Shown here piece by piece: positions 46,057 to 54,906 of a stretch of DNA of 64,000 bases. The stretch's first letter is position 1; the number at the start of each line of letters is the position of its first letter. A model generated the notes under the pieces. That model made no database searches. It was not told where the DNA came from and was given only the letters and a program-made list of their open reading frames with translations. Source of the stretch: Sphingobacterium multivorum (GTDB taxonomy: Bacteria > Bacteroidota > Bacteroidia > Sphingobacteriales > Sphingobacteriaceae); assembly GCF_900457465.1 (NCBI RefSeq), contig NZ_UAUU01000006.1, forward strand, positions 85,477 to 149,476, written 5' to 3'. The translations under genes were made by a program, and so were the position numbers.

Positions 46057-48623
46057 ATGAAGCGTATACTACCCGTAATACTATTTTTTGGCCTCTCATC
46101 AATGCAGCTTGTCTACGGACAAGACAAAGGTGCGTTCAATTTAAATGACCCAGAAAAAATCAGCTATCTCAATCCTAAAAACTATGTAATTAGCGCTATT
46201 GATATAACTGGAACACAATTTTTGGATAAAAATGTATTAATTACAATATCTAAATTGTCAGTAGGTCAATATTTGGAAGTTCCAAGTGAGGCAACTGCAA
46301 AAGTAGTAAAGGATATGATGGCTCAAGGCCTCTTTGATGATGTCGAATTATGGGCAGATAAAATTGAAGGTGAAAAATATATTTTTGACCATCCGTGTAG
46401 TAGAACGTCCTCGTTTAACGCGTATTGATATTAATGGCCTAAGTAAAAGTCAGACCGAAGAAGTTCGCAAACGTTTAAATAGCAACACCGGTAAAATTGT
46501 CAACGAAAACTTGATGAACACCACACGTGCTACGATTCAACGGTTCTTAAAAGAAAAGGCTTTTTTATATCCGGAGATCACCCTAAAAAACAGTGAAAGA
46601 TTCGGCACAGGCTAATAATGAAATACTTATTGCCGATGTGGATAAAAAACATAAGGTAAGAGTCAAAAAAATGACGTTTACAGGGAATGAACATTTTTCT
46701 CAACAAGAATTGAGAAAAATGGCCAAGCCCATCAAGCAAAAAATGTGGTATCGCATTTTCGGTCCTGGAAAGTTCAAGGAAGAAAAATACAAAGAAGGTA
46801 AAGAAAACCTAATCAAGAAAATGGCCGCCAAAGGCTATCGTGATGCCACGATCTTGAAAGATACGGTTATTCGCGATGGTGAAAAAAATGTGCTGGTTAA
46901 TTTTGACATCTATGAAGGTCCTAAATATTATGTAGGTAATATTGTTTGGACAGGTAATGCAAAATATTCGGATACCCTACTGAATAAAATTTTAGGGGTT
47001 AAACGTGGTGATGTTTTTTCGGAAGAAAAATTAACAGCAAAATTGATGGGTCCTACAAAAAATAGTGATGACATCTCTTCAATCTATATGAACGATGGTT
47101 ATCTTACGTTCTCAGTAGACCCCGAACAAACGCGTATTTATAACGATACCATCGATTTAAATTTACGTGTTTATGAAGGTGCTCAATATACCATCAATAA
47201 CGTTATTGTTAAAGGTAATGATGTAACCAACGACCGTGTTGTATTACGTTCTATTTATACAAAACCTGGTCAAAAATTCTCAAAAGAACAAATTATGCGC
47301 AGTGTGCGTGAGATTGCGCAGTTGGGAAATTTTGATGAGCAAAAAACAAACCCAGTACCGACAAATCTAAATTATGCGGATGGTACAGTGGACATTGTTT
47401 ACAATGTTACTGAAAAACCTTCGGATCAGGTTGAACTTTCGGGTGGTTATGGTGCCGGTCAGATCATTGGAACCTTAGGTTTAACATTTAACAACTTCTC
47501 TACCAGCAATTTCTTTGACAAAAGTTCCTGGAAACCGCTACCACGTGGAGATGGACAGAAGTTGAGTGTCCGTGGTCAAACTTCGGGTAAACGTTATCAA
47601 TCGTATAGTTTCTCTTTCTCCGAGCCTTGGTTGGGTGGTAAAAAACCAATTTATTTTGGTTTGAGCGCCTATACTTCGAGTTCATCATATGGTGGATTTA
47701 ACTACTATACTGGCGAGCAAATTGTTAAGGATTCCGAGTTGAACCGTATTTGGATGACTGGTATTACCGCAACATTAGGTAAACGCTTACAATGGCCAGA
47801 CAACTGGTTCCAGGCAAATACTTCCTTGTCATTCCAACGTTATAAGCTTCAGAATTATGGAAATTACTTCCTATTTGATAATGGTACAGCCTATAACATC
47901 AACTTGACGCAAGAGTTTAGCCGTAATTCGATCGATGCTCCTATCTATCCTACTTCGGGTTCAAACATCAAATTCTCGGTGCAATTGACGCCTCCATATT
48001 CATTGTTTAACAACATTGATTATAAAAATGGATCGGCTCAGGAACGCTACCGTTGGACAGAGTACCACAAATGGAAATTTGACTCGCAATGGTATGCAAA
48101 AATTGCGGGAAAACTTGTTTTCAAAGCACAAGCTCAATTTGGTTTCTTGGGTAAATACTCCAGCAAAACTGAGATATCAACTTTCGAGCGTTTCAAAGTC
48201 GGTGGGGATGGTATGCAAGGGTTTGATTACCTACAAGGATCTGAAATTGTTGCATTACGTGGTTATGCAAATGGTGTAATCATTCCTGAAGGAACACAAA
48301 ATGTGAATGTGGCACGAAATTCAGGTAGTCCAATCTATACGAAATATCAAATGGAATTACGTCACCCGGTGATGTTAAATGATCAGGCAACAGTGTACGT
48401 ATTGGCTTTCGCTGAAGCGGCAAATACCTGGAACAAGTTCACCGAATACAATCCATTTAAAGTACGTCGTTCTGCAGGTGTTGGTGCCCGTATCTTCTTA
48501 CCTATCTTCGGTATGCTAGGAATAGATTACGGCCATGCATTCGACCCTATCCCGGGTTTACCGAGCAGTACATGGAAACAAAACTTTACATTTAGTATTA
48601 TGCAAAATATGGGTGGATTCTAA
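46057..48623 (+). pseudogene. bamA: BamA outer-membrane assembly factor, two frame breaks
   Basis: Outer-membrane protein that inserts beta-barrels. A signal peptide (MKRILPVILFFGLSSMQLVYG) starts the first frame (46057-46428). POTRA repeats follow, and the 16-strand barrel occupies the last 370 residues of the longest frame (46593-48623), ending FSIMQNMGGF. The frame changes twice. Near 46377, GAAAAATATA holds one extra base before IFLTIRVVERPR. At 46585-46590 an A6 run has one A too many before TVKDSAQANN. Corrected, the protein is about 855 residues and matches the family end to end. BamA is normally essential, so assembly error is the likely cause. It precedes two skp genes. Confidence 0.92.
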
Positions 48624-48658
48624 TCTTTGTTGATCCCAGTCATTAAGCAGTAAATTAT

Positions 48659-48696
48659 AAAAAAGCTATCACAAGAATTTGTAGATAGCTTTTTTG
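48659..48696. terminator. Intrinsic terminator after bamA
   Basis: AAAAAAGCTATC pairs with GATAGCTTTTTT around a 13-base loop, followed by T residues. It implies that bamA and the first skp gene are not fully co-transcribed. Confidence 0.75.
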
Positions 48697-49050
48697 TTTT
48701 AAGATTGTTTTCAATAAATCATGGATTTTTGTTTCATTTCCACCTGATCGGATTAAATGCTAAATCACCCGTAATATCTTATAAATTTTCTTATATTGAG
48801 TGCGGTTATGATCACCGAAAAAAAGAAGCCATAAACAGCACTCAGGCAACTAGCATTGGAGCATTCTTCAACAAGTTAAATAGTGTTAAACCCGAGAAAT
48901 ATCTGTTAGATTGCTTCTTTTTTCTTATTTTTGAGCCGTAAATTTACGTAGAGCGGTTTTCTCGAATTAAACTTTTGGGATTATCCGAAGTCATAAGGTA
49001 AATTAGTGTTAAATAACAAAAAGTATAGTCTATAAAAACTTACAGGAAAT
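48697..49050 (+). promoter_or_regulatory. Upstream region of the skp pair with a -7-like box
   Basis: About 350 bases without a credible gene. TATTTTTG at 48926-48933 matches TAnnTTTG and could start the skp transcript. A 78-codon frame over 48705-48941 has no family resemblance and I do not accept it. Confidence 0.4.
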
Positions 49051-49584
49051 ATGAAAAAAATATTGTTAGTTATAGCTTTTGTAGTCGTTAGTGCTACAGC
49101 GACATTTGCCCAACAACTTGCATATGCTGATTCAGAATATATCCTAAAACATATTCCTGAATATACGACTGCACAGAAACAGTTAGATGACCTTTCTAAG
49201 CAATGGCAGGAAGAAGTGGATCAGAAATATGCTGAGATTGAAAAACTATATCAGGCTTATCAAAAGGACCAGGTCTTATTAAATGAAGATATGCGTCGTC
49301 GCCGTGAGGATGAAATCGTGACAAGAGAAAAAGAAGTAAAAGACTATCAAAAACAAAAGTTTGGATTTGAAGGCGACCTCTTTAAAAGACGTACTCAATT
49401 GATGAAGCCTATTCAAGACCGTGTAGCAAAAGCTATCCAAGACGTTGCTTCTGCGCAGGGAATTGATTTTATTATGGACAAGGGCAACGAGTCGACTTTT
49501 CTCTATGCCAATCCAAAATTGAATAAAAGTAATGATGTCATTACAAAATTAGGATATAAACCCAATCCGAGTCTTGCAAACTAA
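49051..49584 (+). CDS. skp: OmpH/Skp-family periplasmic chaperone 1
   Basis: 177 residues with a signal peptide (MKKILLVIAFVVVSATATFAQQ). The mature protein has the Skp layout: a short beta start (LAYADSEYIL), long helices rich in Lys, Glu and Gln forming a coiled coil (about 45-120), and a final FIMDKGNESTFLYANP strand region. As a trimer it would shield unfolded outer-membrane proteins on their way to BamA, whose gene is immediately upstream. It is followed by a second Skp-like gene after 94 bases. Confidence 0.93.
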   Translation: MKKILLVIAFVVVSATATFAQQLAYADSEYILKHIPEYTTAQKQLDDLSKQWQEEVDQKYAEIEKLYQAYQKDQVLLNEDMRRRREDEIVTREKEVKDYQKQKFGFEGDLFKRRTQLMKPIQDRVAKAIQDVASAQGIDFIMDKGNESTFLYANPKLNKSNDVITKLGYKPNPSLAN

Positions 49585-49678
49585 GCGGGAGTTTATTATC
49601 ATTGTGAACACAAATAACAATAGTAGTAATTAATTAGAAAACTAAAAGATTGCCATAAAGATGGCTCATTAGATTAAA

Positions 49679-50254
49679 ATGAAAAGCATGAAAAATTTAT
49701 TAAAAGGTGCGGTTGCTTTAGTGGCAGTATTTTTCTCAACTCAATTCGCAAATGCGCAACAAAAGATTGGTCATATCAATTTTGCTGAAATTATTCAGTC
49801 CACTTCGGAATTTAAAGCAGCCGAAGGTCAATTGAAAACATTAAGCGACGGCAAAACCAAAGAAATTCAAGATATGGTGGCTATTTATCAAACAAAACAA
49901 AAAGATGCGAACGATAAATTGCGTAACAGAAGTGAAGCAAACAAAGAAACTGTTGATCCAGAAATCAACAAAATAGGTCAAGAACTACAAGATATCCAAG
50001 CGCGTATCCAAACAGCACAACAAGCTGCTCAAGAAGACTTGAACAAGAAAGAAGAAGAGCTAATTGCACCTATTCATAGAAAAGTTGGTGATGCTGTAAG
50101 CGCTGTTTCAAAAGAAAAGGGAATGGCATATGTATTTGATATTTCAAGCACAAATATTCCTTATTTCCAAGGTGGAGAGGATTTAACTGCTGCTGTTAAA
50201 ACAAAATTAGGTATTTCAGCTACAGCTGCTCCTGCTGCACCAGCAAGAAAATAA
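49679..50254 (+). CDS. OmpH/Skp-family periplasmic chaperone 2
   Basis: 191 residues with a signal peptide (MKSMKNLLKGAVALVAVFF ... ANAQQ). Same fold as the preceding gene: KIGHINFAEIIQ, a long coiled coil (about 50-130) with LQDIQARIQTAQQAAQEDL, and the closing MAYVFDISSTNIPYF strand. The C-terminus ends in an Ala/Pro-rich tail (AAPAAPARK) absent from the first copy. Tandem Skp-like genes behind bamA are usual in Bacteroidota. A strong terminator follows. Confidence 0.93.
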   Translation: MKSMKNLLKGAVALVAVFFSTQFANAQQKIGHINFAEIIQSTSEFKAAEGQLKTLSDGKTKEIQDMVAIYQTKQKDANDKLRNRSEANKETVDPEINKIGQELQDIQARIQTAQQAAQEDLNKKEEELIAPIHRKVGDAVSAVSKEKGMAYVFDISSTNIPYFQGGEDLTAAVKTKLGISATAAPAAPARK

Positions 50255-50270
50255 GCCAGCAATACAAGGC

Positions 50271-50313
50271 AATAAAAAAGGGATTATCTTTAGAGATAAT
50301 CCCTTTTTTATTG
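50271..50313. terminator. Intrinsic terminator after skp pair
   Basis: AATAAAAAAGGGATTATCT pairs with AGATAATCCCTTTTTTATT. It closes the uppS-bamA-skp region. Confidence 0.85.
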
Positions 50314-50615
50314 CCTATCTATTTTCCGTAAGGCCAGTGTATCGCAATCAGCGTACACTGCTAACAGCAGCAAATATCCACCCAACCTATTGCCAAAAAA
50401 TAAGATAAACTAAAATGCTTATCGGATCAGTCAAATTATAGTGCAAATAAAAATCTGCTGCTTGATTTTCTTGCATTTACCAGCTAAATTGTAGATATTG
50501 GTTCGGAAAACAAACATATCTACCCTAATGAAAACTTCATGGGCTCAAATTTGTTCATTAACTGACGAATATGAGGTACTCAGGAAAGCTTCGTCGTTAA
50601 AATGATTTTATTCGC
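50314..50615. other. Intergenic region before the TetR gene
   Basis: About 300 bases with no gene, hairpin or repeat that I can support. It presumably carries the TetR promoter. Confidence 0.5.
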
Positions 50616-51290
50616 ATGAAAAAGAAAGTAATTGAGGATAATCCTAAAAAAGAAAGAAAGGTAACTTCCGGTCCTATTCGAGACAAGGAGCGCACCAAAG
50701 CTCGCATGATCGCCGCTGTTGGAAAGGTCATTCAAAAGAAAGGATACCATGCATTGAATGGGCCTAATATTGCTTTGGAATGTGGACTGAACAAAGCATT
50801 AATATGGAACTATTTTGGCGGTCTCGATCAACTGGTGGAAGCTTACCTGACACAAAAAGATTTTTGGCAAATCGGAGACAAAGGAGTCTTAGAGCAAATG
50901 GTCACAAACCCAAGCACCATCAACGTTTCCTTGATAGAAGAATTGCTTAAATCTCAATTCGACACCTTTTTGAAGGATAAAACGAAGCAAAAAGTCATTC
51001 ACTGGGGCCTAGGCGAAAAAACCAAAGCGCTTAAAAATATCGCCGACAGACGGGAAATGTTTGGCGAGGAACTATTTAAACATGTCGATTCAAAATTCGA
51101 AAACTCCGAAAACGACCTGAGAGCAACATTGGCGATCTTAGTCAGTTCAATCTACTATCTAAGCCTTCAGGCAAAATCTACGGGCAGTACCTTTTGCGGT
51201 ATCGATGTCAATACCGAAGCAGGAAAAGAACGGATTCAGAAAACCATTCGTAAAATATTAGAACAGACATTCTCCGATGTTCAGCTATAG
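50616..51290 (+). CDS. TetR/AcrR-family transcriptional regulator
   Basis: 224 residues. The N-terminal helix-turn-helix (about 25-75) reads RTKARMIAAVGKVIQKKGYHALNGPNIALECGLNKALIWNYFG, with the usual TetR spacing but somewhat unusual residues in the recognition helix. A basic Lys-rich tail precedes it. The C-terminal helical half would bind the ligand. It is a single gene followed by a terminator. The next operon (Fe-S and CCG-domain proteins) begins 193 bases downstream on the same strand and could be a target, but nothing in the sequence proves this. Confidence 0.9.
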   Translation: MKKKVIEDNPKKERKVTSGPIRDKERTKARMIAAVGKVIQKKGYHALNGPNIALECGLNKALIWNYFGGLDQLVEAYLTQKDFWQIGDKGVLEQMVTNPSTINVSLIEELLKSQFDTFLKDKTKQKVIHWGLGEKTKALKNIADRREMFGEELFKHVDSKFENSENDLRATLAILVSSIYYLSLQAKSTGSTFCGIDVNTEAGKERIQKTIRKILEQTFSDVQL

Positions 51291-51311
51291 AATATTCCAT
51301 TATAATTAGAT

Positions 51312-51350
51312 AAAACGTCCAAGAAGAAAGAATTCCTTCTTGGACGTTTT
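51312..51350. terminator. Intrinsic terminator
   Basis: AAAACGTCCAAGAAG pairs with CTTCTTGGACGTTTT after the TetR gene. Confidence 0.8.
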
Positions 51351-51483
51351 CATTACAGCCTATATTTCCCCCGTAAAAATTTCCAATAAATTATCGCCTT
51401 AGGGCATTATTTTTGATTTATTTTTACTATGTTAGCATAACAAAATAATATAGTATATTTGTTTATAACCAAGATCCAAGCAT

Positions 51484-52782
51484 ATGATAGGTCAACTAAT
51501 ATTTGCGGTTTGTTTCGCTGTAGCATTATTCCTTTTTAGCAAAAATGCACAACAGATTTATCGTAATATCAAGCTGGGTAGACCGGCAGATCGTTCGGAC
51601 AGATCACCAGAGCGTTGGAAGATGATGCTCCTCGTCGCCTTTGGACAAAAGAAAATGTTTAAGCGCATTTTCCCCGCAGTATTGCATTTATTTGTGTACC
51701 TCGGATTTGTCATCATAAATATTGAGATGTTGGAGATTGTCATAGACGGGCTTTTTGGTACACATCGTATCTTTTCATTTCTAGGGAGTTTTTATAATTT
51801 TCTGATTGGTGCATTTGAATGGCTCGCCCTTGCTGTACTGCTCTCCTGTGTCATCTTTTTAATTCGGAGAAATATCGCTAAAGTAGCTCGCTTAAATAGC
51901 GCGGAATTAAAACATTGGCCCAAGACGGATGCGAATATTATTTTAATCACAGAGATTCTTTTAATGTCGGCTTTCCTGCTGATGAACGCTTCTGATCTTA
52001 AATTGCAACTCTATGGCTTTGCACATTTTAAATCGGTAGGTTCCTTTCCGGTAAGCCACTATCTTCTTCCATACCTTCCAACTTCGACGGAAGCTTTATT
52101 TTTAATAGAGCGGTCTTGTTGGTGGTTTCATATCCTAGGTGTACTTGCGTTCTTGAACTACCTCCCCTACTCTAAGCATCTTCATATTATTTTAGCTTTT
52201 CCGAACACCTATTTTTCTAATCTGAATGCGAAAGGCAAACTATCCAACATGCCTGCCGTAACCAACGAGGTAAAAGCCATGCTTGACCCAAGTTTCACTC
52301 CACCACCAGCAGATGCAAATGCACGTTTTGGAGCCAAAGATGTTCAGGATTTAACCTGGAAGAGCTTATTGGATGCCTATACCTGTACAGAATGTGGACG
52401 TTGTACATCTTCTTGCCCCGCAAATATAACGGGAAAGCTGCTATCCCCACGGAAAATCATGATGGATACAAGGGATCGACTGACGGAAGTCGGTACAAAT
52501 ATCAAAACAAATGGGAGCTTTCAGGATGACGGAAAATCGCTGATCGATACTTATATCAGTCGAGAAGAGTTATGGGCCTGTACAAGCTGTAATGCATGTG
52601 TAGAACAATGTCCAGTCAATATTAATCCACTGGATATTATTATTGAACTACGTCGCTTTGCCGTTATGGAAGAATCACAAGCTCCTGCGAGTATTAACAA
52701 TATGTTTGGAAATATTGAGAACAATGGTGCGCCATGGAAATATGCGCAATTAGACCGTGCCAATTGGACTCAACAACAATAG
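51484..52782 (+). CDS. Membrane Fe-S protein (heterodisulfide reductase-like, 4Fe-4S dicluster)
   Basis: 432 residues. About five membrane helices in the first 240 residues, with His residues suitable for haem b (as in HdrE/NarI-type anchors). Two 4Fe-4S motifs follow: CTECGRCTSSCP and CTSCNACVEQCP. It would carry electrons between the quinone pool and a soluble partner. The next gene, starting 4 bases after its stop, encodes a CCG-domain protein of the HdrB/GlpC/LldE type, so the two form a membrane oxidoreductase module. The substrate is unknown. Similar pairs are widely conserved in Bacteroidota. Confidence 0.87.
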   Translation: MIGQLIFAVCFAVALFLFSKNAQQIYRNIKLGRPADRSDRSPERWKMMLLVAFGQKKMFKRIFPAVLHLFVYLGFVIINIEMLEIVIDGLFGTHRIFSFLGSFYNFLIGAFEWLALAVLLSCVIFLIRRNIAKVARLNSAELKHWPKTDANIILITEILLMSAFLLMNASDLKLQLYGFAHFKSVGSFPVSHYLLPYLPTSTEALFLIERSCWWFHILGVLAFLNYLPYSKHLHIILAFPNTYFSNLNAKGKLSNMPAVTNEVKAMLDPSFTPPPADANARFGAKDVQDLTWKSLLDAYTCTECGRCTSSCPANITGKLLSPRKIMMDTRDRLTEVGTNIKTNGSFQDDGKSLIDTYISREELWACTSCNACVEQCPVNINPLDIIIELRRFAVMEESQAPASINNMFGNIENNGAPWKYAQLDRANWTQQQ

Positions 52783-52786
52783 TTTT

Positions 52787-53584
52787 ATGATGGAAAATGA
52801 ATTAAAAGTCCCCACAGTTGCAGAACTGTTGGCTAAAGGAGAAACTCCAGATATACTATTTTGGGTAGGCTGTGCTGGGAGTTTTGACGAACGTGCACAG
52901 AAAATTACGCGCGATATCTGCAGAATATTACAACATGTCGGTTTAAAATATGCCATCCTAGGTACAGAAGAAAGCTGTACGGGGGATCCTGCCAAAAGAA
53001 GTGGAAACGAATTTCTCTTTCAAATGCAGGCCATGATGAATATCGAAGTACTCAATGGCTATGAAATCAAAAAAATAGTAACTGCTTGCCCGCACTGTTT
53101 CAATACTTTAAAAAATGAGTATCCATCTCTTGGTGGCAACTATGAGGTCATTCATCATACACAATTGATCCAAAACCTGATTGATGAAGGAAAATTAAAA
53201 CCAGCGGATAATAATGTATTTAAAGGAAAGAAGATAACCTATCATGATCCCTGTTATCTTGGTCGTGCCAATGAGGTATATGAGGCGCCGAGAAAAGTAT
53301 TGGAAAGCTTGGATGCCCAGTTGATCGAACTGAAACGTTGTAAGAGCAATGGACTTTGCTGCGGTGCAGGGGGCGGACAAATGTTTAAAGAACCAGAGCC
53401 TGGAGTAAAAGACATTAACATCGAACGTATCGAAGAAGTCATCGATGCACAGCCTCAAGTTGTAGCAGCAGCATGTCCTTTCTGTATGACCATGCTAAAA
53501 GATGGCGTAAAGATAAAAGAAAAAGAATCAGAGATAGAAGTGCTGGATATTGCCGAAATCACTGCCCGAGCAAATCAATTGTAA
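52787..53584 (+). CDS. CCG-domain Fe-S protein (HdrB/LldE-like)
   Basis: About 265 residues from the ATG at 52787 (MMENELKVPTV). An upstream GTG at 52757 would overlap the previous gene. Two CCG-type cysteine repeats are visible: WVGCAGSFD ... CPHCFNTLKNEYP, then YHDPCYLGRANEVYEAPR ... GLCCGAGGGQMF ... CPFCMTML. In HdrB-type proteins these bind non-cubane Fe-S clusters. It should work with the membrane Fe-S protein upstream as the soluble catalytic or electron-transfer half. A terminator follows. Confidence 0.9.
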   Translation: MMENELKVPTVAELLAKGETPDILFWVGCAGSFDERAQKITRDICRILQHVGLKYAILGTEESCTGDPAKRSGNEFLFQMQAMMNIEVLNGYEIKKIVTACPHCFNTLKNEYPSLGGNYEVIHHTQLIQNLIDEGKLKPADNNVFKGKKITYHDPCYLGRANEVYEAPRKVLESLDAQLIELKRCKSNGLCCGAGGGQMFKEPEPGVKDINIERIEEVIDAQPQVVAAACPFCMTMLKDGVKIKEKESEIEVLDIAEITARANQL

Positions 53585-53605
53585 ATTATATTAATCACGA
53601 AATAA

Positions 53606-53637
53606 AAGAGGCCCGATCATACGATCGGGCCTTTTGT
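53606..53637. terminator. Intrinsic terminator
   Basis: GGCCCGATC pairs with GATCGGGCC around a four-base loop, followed by TTTTG, behind the CCG-domain gene. Confidence 0.8.
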
Positions 53638-53862
53638 GTAGGGAGAAGAATATCTCCTGTCCACGCATAAATTAGGGGAATCCCAAAGCCGGTTAAAATA
53701 TAAGGGATTCCCCCGAATCGAAGATCAGCGCTGTTTTTATGCTGATCAACCGACTCTAACATCTAGCCATAACAAAGGTATCGCCTGTAGTTCAATTCAT
53801 TGTTGTTCATTTCTTTAAAAATGTTGTTCATTTCTTAAATAATAAAAAAAAATGAGAGAACA

Positions 53863-54066
53863 CTACGCGATGATATAGCCGCCACCGAAATAGCTATCCG
53901 CAGAGATAGCACTTTCGGTGAGGTTGAGTACCACTTGATCACTAAAATTCTTGCTGTTCACCACTTGAATACGATGTGGTATATTTAACGATGAAGCTTC
54001 TAGTCGGAATGCTTCCGACAGCTGTTTCGGATTATATGAGGTATAATCCTTCGAACTAATTTCGAC
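53863..54066 (-). pseudogene. C-terminal gene remnant, 67 codons, no start
   Basis: Between the CCG-domain gene and the LOG-family gene lie about 500 bases. On the minus strand a 67-codon frame with coding-like composition reads VEISSKDYTSYNPKQLSE and ends SYFGGGYIIA. It has no Met and is preceded directly by an in-frame TAA, so it looks like the tail of a gene whose front has been lost. I do not recognise the family. The remaining bases (53638-53862) show only a repeated TTGTTCATTTCTT motif near 53.8 kb. Confidence 0.4.
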
Positions 54067-54097
54067 TTAGTCAATTCTGAACGATTTTATTATATCG

Positions 54098-54688
54098 CTA
54101 AATCTCATCCTTCTCAATCCATTTGGGAACCAGTGGCGCTTCATACTGTTGCATCTTCTCGATCAGCTCCTCAATCGTATCAGCCACCAATAACATCGCT
54201 CGATTTTCCTGCTTAAGAAGGCCCTCTTCGACCATGTGATCAATAAATTGAATGAGATGATTGTAAAATCCATTGATGTTTAACAAACCAACTGGCTTTT
54301 TATGTAAACCCAATTGAGCCCATGTAATCATTTCAAAAAGTTCTTCCAAGGTACCAAAACCACCCGGCAGCGCAATAACTCCTTCGGCATAATCACTCAT
54401 AATCCGTTTACGATCGTGCATGGTATCTACAGTAATCAGTTTTGTTACCCCCCTATGCTCTCTTTCTTTCGAATTTAAAAAATCAGGAATGACACCTATT
54501 ACCTCACCTCCCTGTGCAAGAGCTCCATTCGCAACAGCTCCCATTAGGCCAACCCTTCCACCACCATAAACCAAACGAATACCGTATTCAGCCAAAACCT
54601 TTCCCACATAGGAGGCTTGCTCTTCATACACGGCCGAATTCCCTAAACTGGAAGCACAAAAAATAACAATACTATTAACTTTCTTCAT
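54098..54688 (-). CDS. LOG-family protein (cytokinin-activating/ppGpp-like phosphoribohydrolase fold)
   Basis: 196 residues from the ATG at 54688 (MKKVNSIVIFCASSLG). An in-frame TTG six bases earlier is unlikely. The family signature PGGFGTLEELFEMITWAQLG is present (the PGGxGTxxE motif), with YGGGRVGLMGAVANGAL for nucleotide binding. Such enzymes cleave nucleoside 5'-monophosphates to free bases (cytokinin activation in plants and bacteria), though many bacterial members have uncertain roles. It is a single gene, divergent from the GH127 gene. Confidence 0.9.
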   Translation of the reverse strand: MKKVNSIVIFCASSLGNSAVYEEQASYVGKVLAEYGIRLVYGGGRVGLMGAVANGALAQGGEVIGVIPDFLNSKEREHRGVTKLITVDTMHDRKRIMSDYAEGVIALPGGFGTLEELFEMITWAQLGLHKKPVGLLNINGFYNHLIQFIDHMVEEGLLKQENRAMLLVADTIEELIEKMQQYEAPLVPKWIEKDEI

Positions 54689-54906
54689 ATACAAGTATAG
54701 TTAAAAATAAACGGATCAGCTCTTTTAATAAAAAAAACAAACTCACTATCAATAATATACAAAAAAATACACGCATTATTTTCGCGCATAAATATAAATG
54801 TAAAAAAAACACTTAAAATAAATAACACATTTAATATCTTTGATTTACCGGTCTTTTTATACATAACGGCTAACCAGACAAGCTCATCAGATCTTGTTAA
54901 TAACAA

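Noticed and set aside
48705..48941. 78-codon plus-strand frame between bamA and skp
   Set aside because: Atypical composition, no start context, no recognisable family, and it contains the likely skp promoter box.
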